64,000 nucleotides of DNA from Nothopassalora personata (lineage: Eukaryota > Ascomycota > Dothideomycetes > Mycosphaerellales > Mycosphaerellaceae). Within the stretch, counting starts at the first letter, position 1; the number at the start of each line of letters is the position of its first letter. Position numbers and translations under genes: made by a program. Of this stretch, positions 24,607 to 37,100 are shown one piece after another. Under the pieces are notes generated by a model. That model saw only the letters and a program-made list of their open reading frames with translations. It ran no database searches and was not told the origin of the DNA. The stretch is taken from the NCBI GenBank assembly GCA_033816765.1, contig CM066293.1, positions 1,736,001 to 1,800,000 of the forward strand. The letters are read 5' to 3'.

Positions 24607-25367
24607 GTCGTCCTATAGAGAGCGCCTTCACGCGGCGGACGACGTAAGTATCTTCGTTACGACGAAGAGAAACTAAGACTCTCTCTCTCGAAAAATACAA
24701 GCCTACTCGACTCGAAACAAGAAAAGACAGGTCGGACGAACCGAACGAACGAGATACGCTCAAAATCTACAAACAAGAACTCCGGAACTGCGAGAAGGGA
24801 AAGCGACGTACATAGCGTACACGTCGCTCGAACAACGAAGGCGCTGTCTACCTGTCGTCCCGGCAAACCACGTAAACTGCCGGCTGGAACCAAGAGAGGC
24901 GTTTAGGGGCGCAAACCACGTATACTGCACGGCTGGAACCAAGAGAGGCCGAGGGGGGGACGACAGCGAGGCCACTGCGACCGAGGAGCTACACTCGAGA
25001 CCGGAGAACGCGACTGGATTGAAACAGAGGCAACGGGTGTTTCTTGGGATTTTGCTCGGTGCGTACGGGTACGGCCGGCTTGGCTTTTTAAAACAAGAAC
25101 GAGACACGGGCGCAAAACTTGTCTCGCCCGGGGCAAGGCGACAAACCGCAATTCTCGACAAGACACGACTACCGGGTACGCGCGTACTACGCCGCAATAT
25201 ATTCGATTTACGGTTCGAATAGCGAGCGTTGCTCGCATCTTTTAAGGAGTTTTTACGTCCGGGGTACGACGGGGCTTTTCTCCTTCTCTCAAATTTTGGT
25301 CTCGTTCTCGAGACCCGTGTTGCATAGTCTTTGACTCAAATAGCACGTTAATGGAATAATCAATCAA
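24607..25367. mobile_element. 761-bp non-RIP insertion of unknown type
   Basis: A segment of normal composition (CA, TG and CAG all common) inside fully RIP-mutated DNA. It is flanked by an exact 13-bp direct repeat, as expected of a target-primed or similar insertion. It is rich in hairpins: GTCGTCC/GGACGAC just inside the left end (24607-24613 and 24637-24643), AGCGACGT..ACGTCGCT near 24800-24830, GCGAGCGTTGCTCGC near 25220 followed by TTTT, and GGTCTCG..CGAGACC near 25300. An imperfect tandem duplication of about 46 bp lies at roughly 24860-24955. A partial B-box-like GGTTCGAATAG occurs near 25211. Open frames of up to 145 codons exist on the - strand but overlap one another and show no domain. 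It could be a SINE-like or other non-autonomous element; a captured unique sequence is also possible. Confidence 0.65.
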
Positions 25368-25380
25368 TAATCGCACATTA
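25368..25380. repeat. 13-bp target duplication, right copy
   Basis: Exact match to 24594-24606. Element C sequence resumes immediately after it. Confidence 0.8.
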
Positions 25381-26809
25381 TAGCGCTAACCTTACTATCC
25401 CTCTTAAGAACCTCCGAGACAGCATATTCGAGCATCTTAAGGCCCGCTATCCGGTACTTAGGTAGCTAGTTAATGCTATCTATATTAATCGAGTTTCTAA
25501 ACTTAATACTATAGTACCGCTTATTATAGGTACAGTTAGCGCGCTTAATCCGGAGGGCCTCGTCTTCTTATAGGATCTAATCCTTAAAGACTAATATATC
25601 CCTAATTATAGCCGAAGGTAGCATAGTAAGTATTGGATTGCTATTCTTAGTTAGGGCCGGAGTAGATCGTAGGGTGCTAACCGGTGTACCTAGCAGACTG
25701 CCTTCGCGTATAGGTACGCCGTCTAGCGTTCGGTTAGGCGAGGATTAAGTAGGCGTAGTTATGCCCTTACCTATGCTCTCGCCTATACGGAGCTACTTAA
25801 GTCGACTCGACTTACGACCGCCTCTCGATAGAACTGTAGGCTAGGTAGAGGCTAGTAGAGTTAGCGTAGTACTCTTTATACGTCCTTTACCTTTACTACC
25901 CGGTAGTAGCTAACGTAGCTAAGGCTATTACTAGCTAGATAGTCTAGGTTAATCTATACTGTCCTCTAGGGACGCGGACTTCTTAGTAATAGTACCCTCT
26001 ATAAAGTATAGAAGGCTATCCTTATAGACGGCTAGGCGGTGTCTTCTAATAATCTCCCTACTCTTAGCCGACTACGGATTAATGCTACGTGCTTTAGCCT
26101 CCCTATCGCACCGGGTAAGATTACTAGGCTCTAGAATTCGCTTACGATCTATGCCCTTACGGCCGATCCTTATACGCTAGATTAATGCCCTCTAAATTCT
26201 ACTAATAGCCCTACTATAGTCTAGGTACTTGTTAATAAAGGCCGTAAACTAGCGGCGCCCGCTATTAGTACTGTAAAGCTCGGAGATAACGCGTCGATTA
26301 AGAATCTTATTGTCTATCTACTATAGCTAGTAGCGGGTAAGCGTAGCTCGAAGAGTCTTCTCTCGGTTACGAATCTCTAAACCGGTCTTACGAATCTTAC
26401 CGACGATAGGAAACAAGACATTAAGCTTCTTATTACTAAGGAATTTATCCTAGTAGCTCTTACCTATACCGCTCTTAACTTCCTTGAAAAATAGGTTAAC
26501 CTAGACGGAGTAGTCTTCGAACACCTTCTCGAAGCCCTTATAGAAGTCCTTTAATACCTTAACCCGCTTCTAAGGACTAAGCTCTCGGAATATAACATTA
26601 GCGGCGGACTTCGGCGTGTTCGTATTAGTAAGGATATACTTAACGTTATCCGGTAGGCGAAGGGACTCGAACAAGGTCTAAGGTAGGCGGGTAAGCCTAG
26701 TAATAGTACTAGTAAGCGCTATGCTTAAGCTAGCCGGGCGTAACGATAGACTAGCTAAAGCTATAATAACTAGGATTCGCTAGTAGTAAGATCGAAAGAG
26801 CTAGCTATC

Positions 26810-27171
26810 TGTTACGGAATGATTCCTAGGGACCCTAGAATTATAACGACAAGACAAACACGTAACTTATCCTACCTAAGCGCTTAGACTTAGAGCGATT
26901 AGACTGCTTATGCTTAGACTAATTAGACTGCTTATGCTTAGACTAATTAGACTAATCACCGAGATCTATAAATCTCCTTTGTATTTAGGAACGCTAAGAA
27001 ACCCTTATAGTTCTAATGCGTTTAACTTATGTTACTATCTTACTAATTGGAATATAACTCTTATTCCTATTATTTATCTTCGCTTAGCTTACTTTAGCCT
27101 CTCTAAAGAATACTGCCACGTAACTTAACTTATCTCTCTTTTAAGACTAGCCCTAGAACGAGACAATAACA
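26810..27171 (+). repeat. Gypsy A 5' LTR (362 bp)
   Basis: Same length as the 3' copy, differing mainly by C/T and G/A changes. It contains a near-duplicated 21-bp unit (GACTGCTTATGCTTAGACTAA-type) around 26900-26960. No TGG-type primer site is evident after it. Confidence 0.93.
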
Positions 27172-30100
27172 CTTTAAACGCCCTTAGGATAAGCGCTACT
27201 TAAGTAGCTAGTAGGGGAATACCCGCCCCTAGCGAAGTAGGAAGCATCCGCCGTACGCTACTACAATAGACCACTACGAAGGACGATAAGTCTAATAACG
27301 ATAACGAGCCTACTCTAAGGAGGAACGACGTTAAGGCTACTAAGCTAGACCTCTTCTATAGAGACAGGGCCAAGTTCGACGACTAGATCAATTAGATAGA
27401 TATGTATCTTATGTTTAACCTAGTCGATGCCGATAAAAGAACTATCTTCGCTATTACGTACCTTCGCGGAAGTGCGTAGAACTAGATCAAACCTTACCTT
27501 AAGGAATACCTTAAAGGTATAGGACGATTAGACCCTACTAGAATGTTTAGGAGCTACACCCTTTTTAAAGAGAAGATGAAATCAATCTTTAGAACCTCGA
27601 ACGAAGTCTAATAGGCTATACGAATTATTGAACACCTAAAGTAGAAGACGTCTGCTTTAGAGTATGCCGCTAAATTCGAAGAATACGGACAAATCACTAG
27701 ATAGGACTAGACGGCGTCAATAACTATATTCCGACGTAGACTTAAGGACTCCGTTAAGGACGAGTTAATAAGACACGGGGGATAGATTACTAACCTCGAA
27801 GAGCTAATAAAGGCGTCGATTAACATCGATAACTAGCTCTAGGAACGACACTAGGAGAAGAAATACGACTCTAAAGTAGGAGGAATAGTAGGATACGCTC
27901 CGGACCGTAGACCCTTAGGAGGATACGTTACGAAGGGAGAATTCTTACGATAAAGCTAGCCCTACTATGGACTACAGCTAATGGAACTGGACGTTACCTA
28001 ACGAGGACGGAGGATTAATAAGAGTAGGGGCCACGGAAAGCCCTTTAAAGGAAAAGGAAAACTTACATGTTATACCTGTAGTAAAGAAGGCCACATAGTA
28101 CGGGATTGCTACGGTAAGAATATAGTGCGCCGCGAGCAGTTTAATATCATGCAACCCCGAACTAGTAAATCTAAGAGTAGCGTTAGATCTCGAGGAGATA
28201 CCGACTATACTCGGAGAGTAGAGGAGAGAGCTAGCAATAGAAACACGACGCCTCTCCTAGACCCCTTAGAAGGACGAGGAGGATACTATAGGCAGCAAAT
28301 GGTGGTCATTCTATTTAATGCGAAGAACTAACCACGATAGTTCAACATAATAACACGAAGAGTCGACTACGAGATCGAATCCGAGTCTCGAAATAGTTAT
28401 AGAAGCCTTCATTAGCGATTCTATTACTAAGACTCGTGTTAAATCTACTACGCCGCGAAGTTAGGCGCAGGGTATTGGCCTTAGTAACTACGAGGAACCC
28501 TAAGAGCGACGTATAGGCAAGACGCTACGCTCCGAGAAGTAGACATCAATAAATCCTACTTTAACGAAGATAGAAGCGATAAAGAAAATTAGGACCTAGG
28601 ATGGAACGGATTATAGTTACTAGAACTATAGGAAGAAAGTTAAGAAACCACCGGGCTAGATACCATCGAGGAAGAACAGGATCCGGAAGAATTAAGTAAA
28701 GAAGATTCCTCCGAAGGAGAAGAGAGCGACACTAACGACGATAACGAACAACTTACCTTTACGGTAGATGCACCTAAGAGACTATACGATATGATCATCT
28801 ACCTATAAAGAAGGTACGAGGAATTTATACCTAAGATAGGTAGACGAAGGAAGCTACATTCTATTAAGTTTAATAAGACACTCAACACCCTACGAGGTAT
28901 AGCCTAGGGATACCTACTTATAGAAACGACCGAGAATCTAGTAACCACCGTTATAGAACGACTACCGATAGGAAGCCGAATAACGGGAACCGGATATCTT
29001 ACACCGTTAGGAACATTTATATCGAATGAATTACGTAATATAGTGCAACACGCACGCGTACTCTACTTAGAAACGTAAAAGATCTAGGAACGTAATAGAT
29101 TACAAGTGTAGACATAGGGCAACGGGCTATAGGTTCTAGCCGAAGCCTCTAGGTACGAAGTATAGCGAACCACATACTATTCGGAAAAAGGATTAGCTCC
29201 CTAGGAATGAGCGACCGGAGGGAGTTATACAATACTTAGGCTTATGCATCGACATTAAACACAGTTTTCTAGACATAAGCAATCGTTAACGGACATAAGA
29301 CTAGTGTTATAATCGACTTAGGAGTAGCGGGGAATTTCATCTCCGAGTCTTTTATAAGAAGAAACGGGTTAGCTACCCTAAAGAAGAAATAGGGTTACGA
29401 GTTAATCGCGGTAAACGGATTATCGTTACCTAGCGTAGAATAGGAGACGACACCATTGCTACTAGCTATCTAATAGTACTACGAGAATATTACCTTAGAT
29501 GTTACTAATATAGCTAGTTATAACATAGTATTAGGTATGCCTTAGTTAAGAAAGCACAATCTAGTAATCGACTAGAGAAGAGGAGTACTTACATTTAGGG
29601 AATGCGATTGCGTTGTCGATATTTAGCCTACGTAGTAGTAGCGCTCACTAGTAGATAAGGTAAGGAAATAGCTAAACGAGATATAGCTTACGCCGACTAG
29701 AAGGATAGAAGAACCACCTTCGACCGGGATAGACACTAGCGTAGGGCCGCCGGGTTACGAAGTCACTAGAAGTAATAGAAGTAACGTACCATCGAAGAAT
29801 ACTAACATCTTAGAGTTGAGTATTCCTAAGGAGTATCGCAAGTGGTCGCGACTCTTTAAAGAGGAGAGAGGCAAAACCGCCTTACCTAAGCACCGCCTAT
29901 AGGATTATAAGATCAACATTTAGCTAGGGAAAGAGCCTCTATAGGGACCCCTATATTAAATGTCTAAGAAAGAGCTATAGACCCTACGAGAATAGCTAAA
30001 GGAGAAGCTAGCTAAAGGATAGATAAGAAGATCTACCTTAAGTGCAGGAACTCTATGCATGTTCGTTCTAAAAGCAAACGGGAAGTTACGACTCGTATAA

Positions 30101-32653
30101 GACTATAGAAAGTTAAACGAGATTACGATTAAGAACCGATACCCGCTACCTAACATCGAAGAAGCATAAGACAGATTAACCGGATCGGACTAGTATACGA
30201 AGATTGACCTACGAGATGCCTTCTATGCTATATAAATAGTAGAAGGAGAAGAATGGAAAACCGCCCTTAGAATAAGATACGGACTCTACGAATTCTTAGT
30301 TATGCTAATAGGATTGACTAACGTACCCGCATCCTATTAGGACCTTGTTAACGAGACACTTAGAGACCTACTCGAAGTATACGTTATCGCCTATATAGAC
30401 GACATACTAGTCTACACGAAAGGATCCCTATAAGAACACATAAAACAAGTCTAGGACGTCTTCGAACGACTTACGCAATTAGGATTCAAGACGGCACCCG
30501 AAAAATGCGAATTCTATAAGAAAGAAGTTAAATTCTTAGGCTTCATTATTAGCACTATAGGGATAACGATCGACCCTGCGAAGACATAGTTAATTAGAGA
30601 ATAGCTAGAACCGAAAACAGTTAAGGACGTACAATTATTCCTTAGACTAGCGAACTACAACCGGAAATTTATTAAGGATTACTTAAAGATAGCAGCACTA
30701 ATGACGATGCTTACAAGAAAGAACGTCACTTAGAAATAGGGAAAGGAACAGATTAAAGCATTTAAGAAACTTAAGGAATAATGCGCTTTAGCCCCTACGC
30801 TTCGACTATTCGATAGTAGTAAGGAAGTTCACATCGAGACCGATACGTCTAATATAGTAATAGGCGCGTGTCTAATATAGACACACGATAGGTAGAGACA
30901 CCTAGTAGCCTATTACTCCCGGAAAATGACTATAGCGGAACAGAACTACGACATCTATAATAAAGAGCTTCTAGCTATTGTTACTACTATGTAACATTAG
31001 AGAGTATATATCGAGGGCCTACTAAAGTTAACGATTCTTTCTAACTATAAGAATCTTACGTACTTTACGACGACGAAAGAACTTACCCGAAGGCAAGCCC
31101 GCTAGTCGGAGCTACTAGGACAGTATAAGTTCGAAATTAAATATACTCTAGGACGAGAGAACGGCCGCGCCGACGCGCTAAGCCAAAGAAGCGACTATAT
31201 AGAAGGAAAAGAACTAGTGTAACACAAAATATTAAAGACGAACCCCGACGGAAGTCTTAGTACTAACATAAGAGAATTTAATAACATCGTACGGATATTA
31301 GGCGATAGGGACGAACAATTCCCTATATCGTAAGGAAAATACTAGGTACCTAAGGATCGAGAAGAAGAATGCATACGATAACATTACGACGGACTAACTT
31401 ATAGACACCCCGGAACTTTAAAGACAATGGACCTAATATAACGCAGTTTCTCATTTCTATAGATAAGACTTAAGGTGTTACGCTACATTAAACAATGCGT
31501 ACACTACTAACGAAACAAGGCTACGAGACATACAAAATACGGTTACCTATAGTTTAGGACACTACCGATAAAACTATAGGACGAAGTTATAGTAGACTTT
31601 ATTACGAAACTCCTACCGTTAAAGGATTAAGTTACGAAACAACTATACGACATAATACTAGTTATAGTTAATAGGCTTACGAAATACGCACACTTTATTC
31701 CTACATCAGAAACGTACAATATAGAGCAGCTCGGATACCTCGTACTAGATAGACTTATCCGATACTACGGATTCCCTAAGCGTTTATAACGGACAGAGAC
31801 AAGCTATTCACATTAAATTACTAGAAGACGCTTATAGGAACGATCGGAATTAAACATAAGCTGTTTATAGTATATTATCCGGAAATAGACGGACAAACCG
31901 AAAGGATGAATTAAACGCTAGAACAATACCTACGACACTATATTAACTACGCACAAGACAATTGGGTTTTATTACTGCTAATAGCGCAGATTGCACTAAA
32001 TAACTATAAATTAGAGACAACTTTAACGACGCTATTTTATGCGAACTTTAGTAAAGATCCTAACCTATTCGGAACACCTAAATCCTATCCATAGGCCGAG
32101 AGAGCAGTCGTAACGACGAATACTCTTAAGGAAGTATATAAAGAAACACGTAAGGCGATCGAAGATGTATAACGAAAACTGTCTTAACAACGGTAGGACA
32201 CGAGAAAAATGGCACCTCTACTAAAAGAGGGGGATAAGGTCTATCTCCTTATAAAAAACTTAAGAATAAGAAGATAGACTAAGAAACTAGATTACGTTAA
32301 GGTCGGACCATTTTTCATCGACAAAGTTATAGGACTAGTTAACTACCGCCTACGACTACTACTAGACGTAAAAATCCACCTAGTCTTCTATATCTCTAAG
32401 TTAGAACCCGTAGATATCGAAACACCCTACTAGGAAAGCTTCTATTTCGAGCCGGAAGTAGAAAACGAATTTAAAGTCGAAAAAATCCTAGATAAGAAAG
32501 GTTAGCGATACCTTGTTAAGTGGAAAGGATACGACGAATTAGAAAATACCTAGGAACTAAAACAAAACCTACAAAACTGTTAGCAAAAGATCCGACAATA
32601 CTAAAAATAGGTCCGCCGAATAACTAACGACAATCGATCTATCGGCCGACGAG

Positions 32654-32728
32654 CGACTAGGGTAGGAATCGAACCTACGACCTTAAGAGTATAGATAGCT
32701 TACGCTCTACCACTAAGCTACCTAGCCG
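32654..32728 (-). tRNA. tRNA-like sequence inside Gypsy A (antisense)
   Basis: On the - strand, 75 nt fold as a tRNA-like molecule. The acceptor stem is CGGCTAG/CTAGTCG (7 pairs, one G-T). The D arm is GCTT..GAGC and the T arm is GTAGG-TTCGATT-CCTAC. Both internal Pol III promoter boxes fit consensus: A box TAGCTTAGTGG and B box GGTTCGATTCC. The anticodon arm is irregular (only AAG/CTT can pair, leaving an oversized loop), so a working tRNA is unlikely. The same 75-nt unit occurs in Gypsy B. It lies about 70 bases after the end of pol. Confidence 0.55.
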
Positions 32729-32823
32729 ATTAATAAGAATAGGGACATAACTTACAAATAAGTACCCTAATAAGTCTCTACCCCTAGGGACTCGCCCTAA
32801 GGCTCCGCTCTAGAGAGCGCCGC

Positions 32824-33306
32824 CTAGTTATTTATAGGCATCTCTAGGATATCCGAGAGAGAAACTAGCGAAGGCGACACCTCTACCCCCGACGCCCGCT
32901 TAAGAGACGCTAGCTCCTCGCGCGCCTCTTCCTCCTCGAGCTCCTCTAACTCCTTAGCGACGGTATCGTCGGTACGACGCTTAGCTAATCGAAGCTGTTT
33001 CCGAAGACGGATCTTGCGTATCTTTAGCCGCACCTCCTCCTCTTTAATCCTCTTAAGCTCTAGCTTAAGCTTATTGCGCGAATCGCGAAGACGTTCCTAC
33101 TCCGGACGGGAAAGACGTATATCGCAATCTTTATAGCCTTTTCGAATGTAGGCCGAACACTTCCTAGACCGAGAACCTACGATACACCTTGCTACTACGC
33201 CCGAGGATCGAGACTTCTAACAATTCGTGTATAGAGCTATTTCGATACCGGAAATTTCAGTATCTAGAGTAAGTCGATAACGGCGTTTATAGGAGGAAGA
33301 AGACAT
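32824..33306 (-). pseudogene. Antisense accessory ORF of Gypsy A
   Basis: A 161-codon frame on the strand opposite gag-pol, starting ATG (MSSSS) and broken by only two TAG codons, both explicable as RIP of CAG or TGG. The N-terminal half is basic with spaced cysteines (RKCSAYIRKGYKDCD region) that suggest a zinc-binding fold. The C-terminal half is a charged predicted coiled coil (LRKQLRLAKRR, ELEELEEEEAREEL), and an intact stretch runs to a natural stop. A counterpart with the same start and layout lies in Gypsy B. Function is unknown; possible roles in regulation of the element are inference only. Confidence 0.6.
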
Positions 33307-33379
33307 AGTTAACTATTACTATAAGAAATGATAACGGCTTAAGAAGCTTCGGGACGAAGCTAGGCTAAGAAGGGGATAG

Positions 33380-33741
33380 TGTTACGGAATAATTCCTAGG
33401 GACCCTAGAATTATAACGATAAGACGAACACGTAACTCATCCTACCTAAGCGCTTAGACTTGGAGCGATTAGACTACTTATGCTTAGACTAATTAGACTG
33501 CTTATGCTTAGACTAATTAGACTAATTACCGAGATCTATAAATCTCCTTTATATTTAGGAACGCTAAGAAACCCTTATAGTTCTAATGCGTTCAACTTAT
33601 GTTACTATCTTACTAATTAGAATACAACTCTTATTCCTATTATTTATCTTCGCTTAGCTTACTTTAGCCTCTCTAAAGAATACCGCTACGTAACTTAACT
33701 TATCTCTCTCTTGAGACTAGCCCTAGAACGAGACAATAACA
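33380..33741 (+). repeat. Gypsy A 3' LTR (362 bp)
   Basis: Partner of 26810-27171, preceded by the polypurine tract at 33367-33379 and followed by target duplication ctatc. Confidence 0.93.
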
Positions 33742-34120
33742 CTATCTCGTAGTGCTACTCTAGAGTGTTAGTAAGCTTTAAAAGCTTAGTATTAGGGTAG
33801 GGCTTTAAAGAAGGTTAAGGTCGTAAAGAGAGAGAGGCTAAAGAACCGTCTAATGTGTATAGTAGTAGATAGATGTGTTAGTATTTAAAGAAAAAAGAGA
33901 GGAAGTAGTAGGTAGAGAGCTACGCTTAAGTATACCTCTTAGCGTATGTCCCTATAACCGTTATAAGGTAGTAGCGCCGAGACCGGTCTTATAAGTAGTA
34001 AGAGTAGTACTATTAAGGTTATACTAAAGGTCCGATAACCCTACATGTAACTAAAAACTAGTGCTAGTAACTACCTAGGTAAGTATTCGGTAGGGGTATA
34101 CTACGCTATCACGTAATCCG

Positions 34121-34146
34121 ATTTACCGGTCCCGGGACCGGTAAAT
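34121..34146. repeat. 26-bp perfect palindrome in element C
   Basis: Centred on CCCGGG with flanks ATTTACCGGT and its exact complement. The core CCGGTCCCGGGACCGG recurs at 37951-37970 and in both LTRs of C. Confidence 0.9.
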
Positions 34147-37100
34147 GTAACTCTACTAACTAAGGTCTAACTAAGGTAAGAACACCCTATAAAGTGAAGT
34201 CTAGATAACCGAATCGGCTTAATAAACTAAAGGGCATGTGCAATACATGCCTAAGGGAAGTAAACTCCGTACGCTATTACTAACTAATTAGTTCTTAGCC
34301 TCGATCCTACTAAACTATAAAATTTCGGCTATAGAAAGGTTATAAGGCCTAACCTATAGCTTCTTAGATTCCGGTTTAGGATACGATCCCCTTTTGTTAA
34401 CTCCTATAGGTAGCACGTCTTTATCGGCGATAGGCTCGATCTCGTTCGAATTACTGCTATCTTCGCTATTAGCGACGCTATTAGCGACTTCTCCCTCCCC
34501 TATTACGAGATCGATCCTATTATCTAGGCCTAGTACTCCTATGTTATCCGGGCGAAGCTCTAGAACTAGCTTAAGGTTTTCTCGTACCTAAACACTCTTT
34601 ATTAGCGTACTATTAAGTTCCTTAAGAATATAGGTACTAAACTCCCTAGAGACACTAGACACCCGATATAGACCTTACTATCGGTAACCGATCTTACGTA
34701 AGAAGTCATTAATATATAGCTTGTCGAATCTTATAATAAGGTCGCCCTTCTAGAAACTAATAGAGTTAACATTCCGGTAAGAATTAAAGTAGTCCTTACT
34801 AAGTTCTCTTAGTCGCTTCCTTCGAGTATATAGCTCTTCTAAACTAAGGTCTCGAGTCTAGAGTTAACGCGCACGTATAGTAAGTAGGTCCTTAGTCGTT
34901 CTTACCAATTCCTATCAGTAATTCGCCTACGTCGGGTGCTTAACCTTAATTAGTAGAATCGTGCGATAGCTATATAGGACCTAATCTAGCGTTATTCTAG
35001 TAGTACGATAGGTCGTAGTCCTATTAGCCTATAATATAGCGGGTACCTATTACTCCTATCCGCGGTATATGTTCCTTATAAGCTTTACTAACGCTGTAAG
35101 AATCGGACGGTACCTAACCTCGACTAGAGTATTAGACTACGGATAGTATGGTAATACTCGGATCCTTCGAACACTAAGTCCTACGAGTAACCGCTTAACC
35201 TTAGCCGCATAAACCGTAGCGTTATTAAGTATAATTTCTATATAGTAGCCGTGCCTATAGAAGACATCTTCGTATAGAAACTTAGTAACCGTCTTAGAGC
35301 TAGGAGGTGCCCTTATTACTCTAGCCTCGATCTAGTTGCTAAGTGCTTCGCGCGTAACTAGGAGGTATCTATTTTTATGCACCTAGACGGGGTCCGAGTA
35401 CTACTTCTTACTAATAACCTAAGGGCTCGATAAGTAAAGCTTACTAGCGCGCTAGTTACCTTCGCGAAACCTATAAGGAGTATAACTTCGAACCTACGTA
35501 GAGACATCGGCGAAGTACCCGTCCTAGTAATACCGATCGGAAATAAGGTTATATACGACCTTAGCGCTACGATAACCGTGTCTTTTATAGCATTCTATAA
35601 CGATTTCCTTCTAAGCCTTATTATCGTTAACTATAAGTTATAACGGTACTCCTCAGCGCTTCTAGAAGAATAGCAATTAGTCTCGGATAAAGAAGTTAAC
35701 GCTCTTCTTTACTAGCCGCCGGTACTTAGTACGGGTAATACTATCGGGCCGGGTCCTAGTTTCTATAACCTAAGTAAGCTACTAAGAGCCCTTAGAATAT
35801 TAGTTCCCGAGATGTCGTGTTTTCTAGATTTTAACTAGATAGGTGTCGACCGGCTCCGGGTACCCGAACAGCCTATTATCAATTATCCGGTCGACTTCGT
35901 CTTCGTTAGCTTCCCTAGGTTCCTAAGGTGTAGAGGGCCTACGGAGGGCATCTAGGCTAGTGTGCCTAGTCCCCGTAACGTGCTTTACTTCGAACGTAAA
36001 TAACCTAATCTACGCGACCTACCGGGCTATTACTAAGTTCGGTAGGTCCGAAGCCGGCCGGTTAAGCTACTATATAAGTGTCTTAGTATTAACCTTAAGG
36101 ACAAAATTAACGCTAGTAATATATCTCTAGATCTTCTTAAGCCCCTTAAGGACCCTAAGGCATTCCCGCTTACTAGTATTATATCTAGATTCTAACGCGT
36201 TCTAGATTCCGCTCTTATACCGTACCGGGTAACGCCGTCGGGTACTGTCTATTAATTCTTAAGAAACGATACATCCCTATCTAGTGCCGCTAGCATTAAC
36301 TAAGATAAAGATAGACCTAGCACTAGGTAAGTAGTAGAGGGTAACTAAGGCTAGAGCCTACATAAGATATCTAGTAACCTCTTCTTTTAAGAACTGCTTA
36401 TTTTCTATCTAGATGAACTCGGCGTCCTTCTTTAGTAGCTTATACATTAGTCGAGCGATAATAACGAACTAGGGAATCTATATCCGGAAGTACACATATA
36501 GCCCTACATAGGTACGGACCTCCTTAATATAGGTAGGCGTAGGCTAATCTAGGATCTTAGCTATAACCTTTAGGTTAGGATAGCGACTATCCGAGCTAGT
36601 GACGTACCTAACAATCTTAAGCTTTTCGTATAACTATTGGGATTTGCCTCTAGCAACTACCGTACTAGCTCTTTCTAGGTTAGTAAGAACTAGATCTAGG
36701 GAAACAATATGCTTAACGACCTATTTCCTTAACCTAGGCTCTACTTCTACATTCCTATAATCCTTAGTTAGTCCCTTAATACCGATGTTATCGAGAAACG
36801 GCTTCGCTCGATGCGAGATATAATTAAGTAGAATCTTTATTACCGCACGTACGAACTAAGTAACTAAATTAGTAGCTCCTTAAGGTAGAGTCGTATTACG
36901 TACTAGGCTAAGAGGGGTTATAAAGGCTATCAAGTCCCGGTAGAACTTATCTAAAGTAATCTAATTATAACCTAAAAACAGGTCTATAAGTGAAGCGACT
37001 CGGTACCCGGTAAAATCCTCTAAGAAGCTATCCGTGTCCGGTGGAATGTTAGTATCGCGTATAGTAACCTTATTTAGGAGCATAGCTAAGTTAATTAACC

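Larger units (their letters stand above)
22763..26809 (-). pseudogene. Element C third reading frame (ORF3), unknown function
   Basis: On element C's coding strand, after the integrase, one long frame of roughly 3.2 kb can be followed through RIP-type TAG codons. It runs from about 26780 to 25381, is broken by the 24607-25367 insertion, and continues from 24593 to about 22816. It looks like a real protein: a Lys-rich helical part around 26280-26560 (e.g. VKVLKDFYKGFEKVFEDYSV), a basic mid part and a C-terminus of Ser-rich 12-bp repeats. I recognise no gag, pol, envelope or host domain. Its place after integrase and before the 3' LTR is where accessory genes of Gypsy elements sit. It could be a captured host gene or a diverged element-specific gene. 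Confidence 0.5.
26810..33741 (+). mobile_element. Complete Gypsy A retrotransposon with chromodomain (RIP-broken)
   Basis: 6,932 bp with 362-bp LTRs (26810-27171 and 33380-33741). They start TGTTACGG and end ACAATAACA, and are flanked by a perfect ctatc duplication (26805-26809 and 33742-33746). Order: LTR, gag (about 27270-28400) with an intact CCHC knuckle CYTCSKEGHIVRDC at 28068-28109, protease (about 29290-29600), RT with intact YIDD at 30392-30403, RNase H (about 30820-31200), integrase (about 31370-32200) and chromodomain (about 32465-32580). An antisense tRNA-like sequence, an antisense frame, the polypurine tract AAGAAGGGGATAG (33367-33379) and the LTR follow. Coding frames hold many TAG codons from CAG or TGG. 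Confidence 0.95.

Noticed and set aside
24657..25238. Overlapping - strand frames of 78-145 codons in the non-RIP insertion
   Set aside because: They overlap each other and a + strand frame, have Arg/Ser-rich composition typical of GC-rich non-coding DNA, and show no domain.
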